Assembly (NCBI GenBank): GCA_026874595.1
Contig: CM049317.1
Location: forward strand, 56,020,118 to 56,084,117
Length of the DNA stretch: 64,000 bases
Direction of reading: 5' to 3'
Origin: Sipunculus nudus
Lineage: Eukaryota; Annelida; Sipuncula; Golfingiida; Sipunculidae
The notes under the pieces were generated by a model. It had not been told where the DNA came from, searched no databases, and worked only from the letters and a program-made list of their open reading frames with translations. Below, in pieces: positions 57,031-64,000 of the stretch (positions are counted from its first letter, which is position 1; the number at the start of each line of letters is the position of its first letter). The translations under genes and the position numbers were made by a program.

Positions 57031-57909
57031 TGTTACGGAACCTAATATCAACAGATCACGTAGTCGTGACGAGCCTAAATTTTGTTATGGAGATAAAAAA
57101 AATCAGATTCTGTAACACTAGGCAGTGTGAAATGTCTAGGGAAATGAATAAAGAAGTCAGTGTTTTGTTAACAAATAACTTTAATTTATTCTTAAAACAA
57201 CCCTAACATTACAATACACTAAATCAATACAAGTACACAGTACAACAACAGTATAACAGCAAATCAATACAATCACACAGCCTTATAAACAAAGTGCACA
57301 GTACCTGGCTCCACCACTGTCACAGCGACAAGTCCTTTAAAATGTATAAGCCGGATGAACAGTTCACACAAATCTTCTCAGAGAATAACAGTCCAATGTA
57401 ATCACAAAATCAATCTTCTGTAATCCAAAAGTGAAATCCTGGCAGTGATCCGAAAGGCAAACTGAAGACTATATAAAATCCATAATAAATTCCAAAGAAA
57501 ACCCATAACTGCTGCATGTATCGAAAAAGGTCCCACAAACTGACACACACTCTTCCGTGCCCGCTGGAATATTTCTCACCTCTCCCACGGCTCTAAAACA
57601 CAGCCCCCTAATTATAACCTTTCATCCGAAAACTCTTGAAAATTCGCTTTCACGAACAATCGAAAAGAACAATACACGTGCACAGACGTAAACATTCGCG
57701 GCAGGCACGGCAGCGAGCTGTTACACTCCCTGAGAGTTCAACCAGTACGGATTAAACCGAGCCCGCAACACCCGGCCAGGCGAGAAAGCCCCAGACTATA
57801 GCATGACCGCTGTGTACACGTCAGACCCCACGCGTTGGCCGGGCTATGCCGTCACAGGAACGGCCAATGCTAGCGCTGCACATACACATACAATAAAAGA
57901 GACATCTGT

Positions 57910-57913
<4 letters not shown>
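57031..57913 (-). mobile_element. Solo LTR, minus orientation, same family as 51376-52155
   Basis: On the plus strand it starts TGTTACGGAACCTAATAT (the reversed 3' end) and continues with AACAAATAACTTTAATTTAT, TCTTAAAACAACCCTAACA, then CCAGTACGGATTAAAC, ending near ACAATAAAAGAGACATCTGTGAC. It is diverged from the 51-kb copy and about 100 bp longer. It lies about 750 bp upstream of the gene 2 start and is embedded between TA-rich sequence. Confidence 0.78.

Positions 57914-57974
<61 letters not shown>
57914..57974. repeat. (TA)n microsatellite
   Basis: Pure TA run directly beside the solo LTR end. Confidence 0.95.
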
Positions 57975-57975
<1 letters not shown>

Positions 57976-58560
57976 CACATTTTTATGCTCTCTTATTTTA
58001 TTTTTAATCTGGGTATGTAGATCTGCAGAGATCCATTTCGGTTTGGAACTCCGTGACAGGACGGTAGCACTCGCTTCCTATCATATTATATTTGTATCAT
58101 TGAGTCACCCAGGCCCGGTGTCTACCGCACCTGTGGGATCTGGCTTTGTAATCATCCCCATTGCTGGGTCATCACACCGAGGGACCACCTATAATCAAGC
58201 ACTTGTTTGTGAGTGATACATGGCTCTGGGGCACAGCCTTCCTATTAAGCCTCACCCTGGTTAGGGGTCGACCGTTAACATCACGGCCCTAAGTTATCAT
58301 TAATATTATTATTTTTTCATATAACACCTTATTCAAGGAATTGCTTTATGGTGCTTTACAATAAAATAATAGTAGCAAATTTAGCATATGATATATAACC
58401 TACAATGCACACATATATAACCTATACATGCACACTTAACCTATATTTTATTTTTATATCTTTTCCAATTACCTAACATTTACATTATTAAAATCTTCAG
58501 TACATATTATATTACATAAATAATTATAAATGTGTCCCATTGGTGGTACATACATTACAC
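57975..58560. other. No gene seen
   Basis: Plain sequence, with AT-rich and CATATATAAC words near 58390-58440. The plus-strand frame reaching 58216 passes through the TA microsatellite and shows no domain. Confidence 0.4.
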
Positions 58561-58599
58561 AAAAGAATCATATTTATAAATTAATTGCTATATTACACA

Positions 58600-58790
58600 T
58601 ATGTTATTTCACTTTCCTTTACAAAACATTAATAGTTCCAGCACACTTTATAACCTCGGGTATATTTTCCCACAGAAGTGCAGCAGATCCATTGAAACAC
58701 TTTATATCCCCGTAAGTGACAGTTCGTACTTGTTTCACCGTCAGTTGGCAGTGATGTTGTGAGCAGAGCGTTCTAGGTGGTTGATCCCTC
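58600..58790 (-). pseudogene. Possible C-terminal fragment of a LINE-type polyprotein
   Basis: The minus strand reads VKQVRTVTYGDIKCFNGSAA, LLWENIPEVIKCAGTINV. This resembles the common C-terminal pattern of non-LTR retrotransposon proteins (ygxxxFxxxaaxLWNxLPxxIrxaxsixxFK). It ends at a stop shortly after. No upstream reverse transcriptase is visible on either side. Confidence 0.35.
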
Positions 58791-58829
58791 TGAGGTTTAT
58801 CGCTAAGACACACTGGCATTAACCATGTG

Positions 58830-59554
58830 TAGTGCCATATGCATATATCAGGATCCTATAGTTCAGCATGCCAAGCAGTCACGTTTTCAACATATAAGGT
58901 AAAGGACACTCACTAAGCCTAACCATTCATGTCAGTGTTAGCAAAGGCTTTCACTTAAAATCAACACATGCATAACGCTTACAAAATATTTATTATCCTG
59001 TGAACACCTTACAACTGAAAACATGTTTATGTAATTTGCCTCGAATCAATTCTTTTCCAACATATGTGAACGGACTACAATATCCTCTTTACCATATTAA
59101 ATCACCTTCGCCGCTGCTTCAGTTAGAAACCCCAGTGCATTGTGGGGAATCCCACAATCCCAACCAGCAAAGTAGTCCTCTTGAAGACCTACGAATCTTC
59201 GCAGTGTGAGTCGGATTCTGCGCAGTGTGAGTCCGGTTTTGCGCAGTGTGATACTCTCACTACTGGTGACCATCCTGGGTTAAAGATACTGATACTGATG
59301 AAAAAATCCAGCAATCAAATAAACCAAGCAGTGCTACACACACGTCAAGAGAACTTTGAATGAAACACTAACATATAAGTATTCCATAATATTACTTCTA
59401 CCTATACGTATATGAAAAAAAATGGATTATTAGTTAAATATTGCACAAGGCTTTTAACTATTCATTCACATTTCTGTTCGCTGCACAATATTTCGGATCC
59501 CATTTGCTCTGAGTAATAAATGTAATATAAATAATGATTGGGCATGCACCACTT
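58830..59554. other. No gene seen
   Basis: Contains a threefold short repeat of CGCAGTGTGAGTC-like words at 59196-59250. Otherwise featureless. Confidence 0.4.
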
Positions 59555-59760
59555 AAAGGTCGAGCCTCCTTTGATCAATAGCGGGAATGCGTTCCTGCCC
59601 GTCCGTGTGTGTGTGTGTTGTTCACAACATAACTCCTGCAATCTTGACTGGAATCTCATGAAATTGTCAGGGCATTTTGGGAATGGGCCAATGAAGAACC
59701 GATTAGATTTTTTTGTGGATAAGCCACTTGCACTCGCTCATCTTGTATATGAAACTTGAC
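59555..59760. repeat. Dispersed repeat R1, plus orientation
   Basis: AATCTTGACTGGAATCTCAT, GAAATTGTC, GGGAATGGGCCAATGAAGAA and CCGATTAGATTTTTTTGTGG match the reversed copies at 32810-33075 and 39745-39990. Confidence 0.65.
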
Positions 59761-59849
59761 TTCATTCTGTGAAATTGTCATTTTTCTACTGTTTTCTTTA
59801 ATGAGTGGACTTCCTGGGGTATCTTCTAACAAAATGTTGTCGGACTCTC

Positions 59850-60130
59850 CAAATACACAGAAACCCACTGAAAATCAACAAAAACACTGGAAATCTACCA
59901 AATTCTTTAACATTCCTGAATGTTTGCGTTCTTGTGACTGAATATTCGGAGGAATAAAATGTAGTCAAATGAAATTTATAATTTAAAGATGATTTTTATA
60001 CTGACCGCATGAAAACCTGATGCTGACTTGAAGCCTTTGTCTGAGGGAGAAGTGTCGCCACCTTTTGTCAAAATCGGTTACTAACACTGCTGACAGCTTG
60101 AGAGGAGTAAAGATTGAAATAAATTTATGT
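59850..60130. repeat. Dispersed repeat R2, third and most diverged copy
   Basis: TTCTTTAACATTCCTGAATG, GATTTTTATACTGACCGCAT, CTTGAAGCC and TGTCGCCACCTTTTGTCAAA match 35590-35840 and 42590-42830. Adjacent R1 then R2 also occurs here, as in a larger composite element. Confidence 0.65.
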
Positions 60131-60511
60131 AAAATTTCAGTAATTTATTCATTTATACTTCGTATAATTTTACGCTATTTATCAGGAATGTAAAAGAAAT
60201 TAGTAGATTTCTGGTAGTTCTTGGTATTTTTTGTTTCCTTTTTCGATAAACTGCCTGTAGTCTGCCCATTTGGTGCCATGATGTAACCATAATTAATCAC
60301 TGGTGTAGGCCTATTTATTATCCTGACTAAATTTTATTCACTGTCATTCAGTAGTATATGTACATTTTTTCATGTCTGTCTAAATGTGCAATAACTGCAA
60401 AAATATGTTATGTGAATTCATTTTTCTCTTGATTTATTCATATATGCTTTATCTTATTCTCTAAATCTGTTAATGTCTCTCATTACTTTTACATCTAGTG
60501 GGGTCCACAGA

Positions 60512-60679
60512 CACCTGATGTGTAAATTTAGAATAAATCAGGATTTATTCTGAACATAAACGATATATGCATCCTACGAATAACATAATATATATGTGTG
60601 TGCACTTTGGTTACTCGGTTACTTTAGCGTGTATGTTTGAAAAAAAATACTGATTTATTCTGAATTTACACGTCAGGTG
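60512..60679. mobile_element. Short inverted-repeat element (MITE-like), 168 bp
   Basis: Arms CACCTGATGTGTAAATTTAG plus AATAAATCA at 60512-60540 and the inverted TGATTTATTCTGAATTTACA plus CGTCAGGTG at 60651-60679 match with two mismatches over 29 bp. No target duplication is obvious. Confidence 0.7.
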
Positions 60680-61784
60680 CTTGTAAGTGGTAAACTGTAT
60701 AATCTTTCAATGTCCAGTGTTAACAGCTCTATGTCAATGAAAAACCTAAAAATTAAATAAAAAAATCAGCCACCATATAAATATTTTATATATTTATATA
60801 CGCTATTATTCCTGGATATGTTCATATTCTGGAGGTGACTAGCACACGAGAGTCCGGTCCATTTCTTCTTAGACTCAGTCCATGACATGACTTGGGCATG
60901 TTTGTTTTAGCCCTCGCTTCAGTTCTTGAAAATCACTTTTCTATTGGTATCGGATTAACACGAATTAAGGCACGCGGGGTCAGCGGGCTTTTGTTGGAAG
61001 AGACACCTAGCGTCAAGTGGAAACAAAATTCATTCTTCCCGCGACAGCCAAGGTGGTTACAAGGAGATGACTACAGCTGAAAAAAAGCACAATAATGACA
61101 TGGCAGCCCTGACAGCGTAAAGAATCTTGACTATGGAGAACCCAGTAAAGGTTTGTATACCCTTTTATCAAAATACAGCGTGTCATATTGTGAGAACTTG
61201 ATAGTTTAAACCATAGGCGTAAATAGGGGGAATATGAGCGCCTTAAGAACTTATGCATCGTAGAAGTAATTAATCGCCGTTATCAGCATGTTTTCGGTTT
61301 GATTGGAAGGAGATAGTCTCATAGAAAGGCAATATGACGAAACTACTGGTTCCTCTTATGTTTTCAACAAAATAAGTACCAATCTTTTAATTTGAAATTG
61401 TACTCATATTATCCCACTGTTTAGGTAATATGAGCATATGTGCTCATATTCCCCTAAAATGTAAAATATTCAGTTTACACTGTTGTTTTAGTTTTAAATA
61501 GTCTACTATAGTGTACTATGTTTCATAAAATTACAAATAAATGATTAAATATGATGGTATACTTTATCTTTATAAATATTTAATGTAAAAACTAAAGGTC
61601 ATCTGCATGTACATGACAAAGTTCGACTATCATAAAGTCAAAAATAGCATTTGAATATATTCTACAAGCCATCAGCGCCCTTTCCTTGTGTGTGCATATA
61701 CAGAACATACAACTGTGGAATGTTAATATCCTGAGGATTTTATTTTTACTATTTGCCATGAAAGTATCATGCCTTTCTCCTCTA
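60680..61784. other. No gene seen
   Basis: A 62-codon frame at 60892-61080 and others lack domains. A 24-bp inverted word AATATGAGCA-TATG-TGCTCATATT lies around 61428-61451. Related ATATGAGC / GCTCATATT words recur at 61230, 63880 and 63910. Confidence 0.45.
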
Positions 61785-62230
61785 CAGGATACCATGACCA
61801 TAGATCAGATTTTCTGCTGTCAGAGTATGCCTCTGTGGCAACCGGGTACCATGACCATAGACCAGTTTCTGCTGAAAGAGTATGCCTCTGTGACCATCGG
61901 GTACCATGACCATGTATTAGAGTATCTGCTGTCAGAGTATGCCTCTGTGACCATCGAGTTCCATGACCATAGTTCAGTTTCTGCTGACAGAGTATGCCTC
62001 TGTGACCATCGGGTACCATGACCATAGATCAGTTTCTGCTGACAGAGTATGCCTCTGTGACCATCGGGTACCATGACCATAGATTAGAGTTTCTGCTGTC
62101 TGAGTATGCCTCTGTGACCACCAGATAGCATGGCCATAGATTAGAGTATCTGCTGCCAGAGTATGCTTCTGTGACCATCGGGTACCAAGACCATAGATTA
62201 GAGTTTCTGCTGGCAGAGTATGCCTGTCAG
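61785..62230. repeat. 55-57-bp minisatellite, about eight units
   Basis: Unit CTGCTGTCAGAGTATGCCTC, TGTGACCATCGGGTACCATG, ACCATAGATTAGAGTTT. Two length classes of 55 and 57 bp (CAGTTT and TAGAGTTT/AGAGTAT endings) are interspersed. It opens long frames on both strands that are not genes. Confidence 0.93.
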
Positions 62231-62245
62231 AGTGCGAATATATAA

Positions 62246-62253
<8 letters not shown>

Positions 62254-62308
<55 letters not shown>
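62254..62308. repeat. (AT)n microsatellite
   Basis: Pure TA run directly following the 56-bp minisatellite. Confidence 0.95.
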
Positions 62309-62310
<2 letters not shown>

Positions 62311-62520
62311 CAATATGTCACACAAACAATAAAAGGTTGCTCCAGAACCTGCCTCCCTCTCCCTTATCTACCCTTGGGGATAAATTGACCCCCCCCCCAC
62401 CCAATACGTACCCTTGGAGATATATTGATGCCACTGATGTGGTATATATGCAACTGGTGAAGATAAAATGCAGTCTACCCCCCCCCCCCCCCCCCACAAA
62501 AAAAGGAACATGTTAGAAAT
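62309..62520. repeat. C-tract repeat related to 45590-45770
   Basis: Two phrases CCCTTGGGGATAAATTGA and CCCTTGGAGATATATTGA with C tracts near 62389-62400 and 62479-62495. In reverse orientation they resemble GTGGCGTCAATTTATCTTCA with a G tract at 45624-45667. In both places the repeat abuts a TA microsatellite. Confidence 0.55.
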
Positions 62521-62789
62521 ATAAGCAACGCACATTTTTGCCTACATATACTTACATGTAGGCCAACCTATGTATTTCTTTAATTTTTTATACAGATGAA
62601 AGTATACGTGCATTATCGGAGGATTAACTTTCCATAGGTAGAGTTCGAAGTCGTTCCAGTGCATTCTGCTATACCGGTACTATATAGAATGATATGACAA
62701 TATACCAGTATTTATAATATGCTGGTGCATATCAAGGAACTGAGGTTCCCTTCGATCCTTATCTTGATTGATGACCTGTGTGTAAATAC

Positions 62790-63260
62790 CCGTAATCCGT
62801 AACCGTTATACCTAAAAACTTCTAACTGTACATCCAGGGAAGTCCTAGACAAATCTCCTTGGGGAAACTGAAATTAGGTCATGGGGACCTATGTTTTTTC
62901 GAATAACGGGCCGGAAACATGATTCTGAGCACAATGAAAGTCAGATCGGTACCAATTGTATCAGCAAGCCCTTGCATCTTCGAATGTAACACCTAGGGAA
63001 GTCTTGGGCAAGTCTCCATAGAAACCTGAACTCAAGTCATGTTGACCTATATTCTGCGAGCTACTAGTAAAAAAATTATTTTATGCTCCCAGACAGTCCG
63101 GCAGGGCACATTACTTTACCGTTGCCCCTATAATGTTTAAACCTGACATCCAGGGAGGTCGTATTAAATTCTTCTTGGAAACCCTAAATTAGGTGACTGT
63201 AACCAATATTCCAAGGACGATGGACAAAAAGTATGAGTCTGAGTACTGGAATTCATTCTA
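62790..63260. repeat. ~160-bp tandem repeat, three diverged units
   Basis: Anchors ACATCCAGGGAAGTCCTAGA (62829), ACACCTAGGGAAGTCTTGGG (62989) and ACATCCAGGGAGGTCGTATT (63148) are about 160 bp apart. Each is followed by TCTCC-TGG or TCTTCTTGG, GAAAC and CTGAA/CTAAATTAGGT. Confidence 0.8.
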
Positions 63261-64000
63261 CCCATATGTTCAAATCATTTTATCCAGCTCATAACATTAA
63301 TAATTAATGCAGGCTTCATCAACTGTATGTCAATTAAACTGAGCGTCATAACCCATGGGCCACTTGTTTTGACATTTAACCTACATCTGTTCTAGATAAA
63401 CAGTTACTGTTTTATCTGGTCAAACACAATCCTTCGTTAAAGTACCCGTGACATTAACTTTATTTCCACCGCCCCTTGTAAACATATTTCATACCTTCCA
63501 CAGTCACTAACTGAATCTAACAGGATGTGATTTTATCAAACCATTTATCAAGTGACATGAAATGGTCTGAACTGTGCACTCAAAGCATGTATATATATAT
63601 ATATGGTCGTTCCTTATACGACGGGAGAGGGGTCTAATCCACAAGAGGTGCCAGTTCACCACAGATTGTCTCTCAAACAGACACTCTATTTCTCCTGTGC
63701 TTTATCGGTTTTTTTTTAAACTCCCTTAAGTTAAGAATTAAAGCGACTGTGAAAATATAGGAGGCCTTATGTATATCTTTAACATAAATATTCAACCTAA
63801 CTCAGCAGTTCCCTACCCTTTATTTGCATATAAACTGCTAATACCTGTGGCAAGGGAAATATGGGCACCCACTTAGGCATATGCTCATATTACCCCATGC
63901 CAGGCATGCTCATATTCCCCAAAGCGACACGTTTCACATTTATGTGAAGGCTTAATCATGATACGATATGTTCCTTCACTATAACCCTTTAAAACAAGCA
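63261..64000. other. No gene seen
   Basis: AT-rich, with a short TA run at 63589-63604. No exon or repeat was recognised. Confidence 0.4.

Noticed and set aside
51376-57913. One full LTR retrotransposon between the two LTRs
   Set aside because: The LTRs are in opposite orientation and no gag, protease, reverse transcriptase or integrase is seen between them. They are best read as two solo LTRs.
57803-58216. 137-codon plus-strand frame
   Set aside because: Crosses the TA microsatellite (poly Ile-Tyr) and the end of the solo LTR.
61686-62321. Frames with YGHGTRWSQRHT repeats
   Set aside because: Products of the 56-bp minisatellite.

Overview
This is eukaryotic, intron-rich, AT-rich DNA, most likely from a mollusc and probably a bivalve. 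That is an inference. It rests on C-type lectin, WSC and mucin-like exons, the very high density of short interspersed repeats, satellites and homopolymer G/C runs, and molluscan-style repeat modules with tandem GGAC next to a TCAGCTGAGC end. No prokaryotic operon, rRNA, tRNA or CRISPR array is visible. Most listed open frames in the satellites are by-products.

Two genes can be assembled from exons with matching splice sites and phases, both on the minus strand.

Gene 1 (41662 down to 1045, nine coding exons, 2304 nt, 767 codons) predicts a type I membrane protein. In order it has a signal peptide, the first half of a C-type lectin-like domain (CTLD), a complete WSC domain, the second half of that CTLD, a second CTLD, a roughly 295-residue Thr-rich mucin-like stalk, one transmembrane helix and a 34-residue tail. 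The WSC domain appears inserted inside the first CTLD. All introns but one are phase 1. The exception is the phase-0 intron that splits the WSC domain and is about 30.5 kb long.

Gene 2 (56279 down to 47809, four coding exons, 735 nt, 244 codons) predicts a secreted lectin: signal peptide, one CTLD with EPG and WDD motifs, and a C-terminal PAN/apple-like domain. One of its introns uses a GC donor.

The giant intron of gene 1 holds most of the unusual DNA. At 7.6-11.2 kb is a ~100-bp satellite whose core is a 16-bp perfect palindrome, and at 28.1-29.5 kb is a shorter array of the same family in opposite orientation. At 14.3-21.7 kb is a ~77-bp satellite with a telomere-like hairpin in each unit and a ~2.39-kb higher-order period, interrupted by a ~1.5-kb element with terminal inverted repeats and TA target duplication. 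The 29.57-44.15 kb region is a tandem segmental duplication of ~7 kb that carries the first three exons of gene 1 twice. The copy nearest the rest of the gene has a one-base frameshift in its third exon.

The 44-64 kb region holds gene 2, two solo LTRs in opposite orientation, an inverted pair of interspersed repeats, several minisatellites and decayed reverse transcriptase pieces. Both gene products look like cell-surface or secreted recognition proteins. Roles in immunity or in mucus or shell matrix are possible, but the sequence does not show them.
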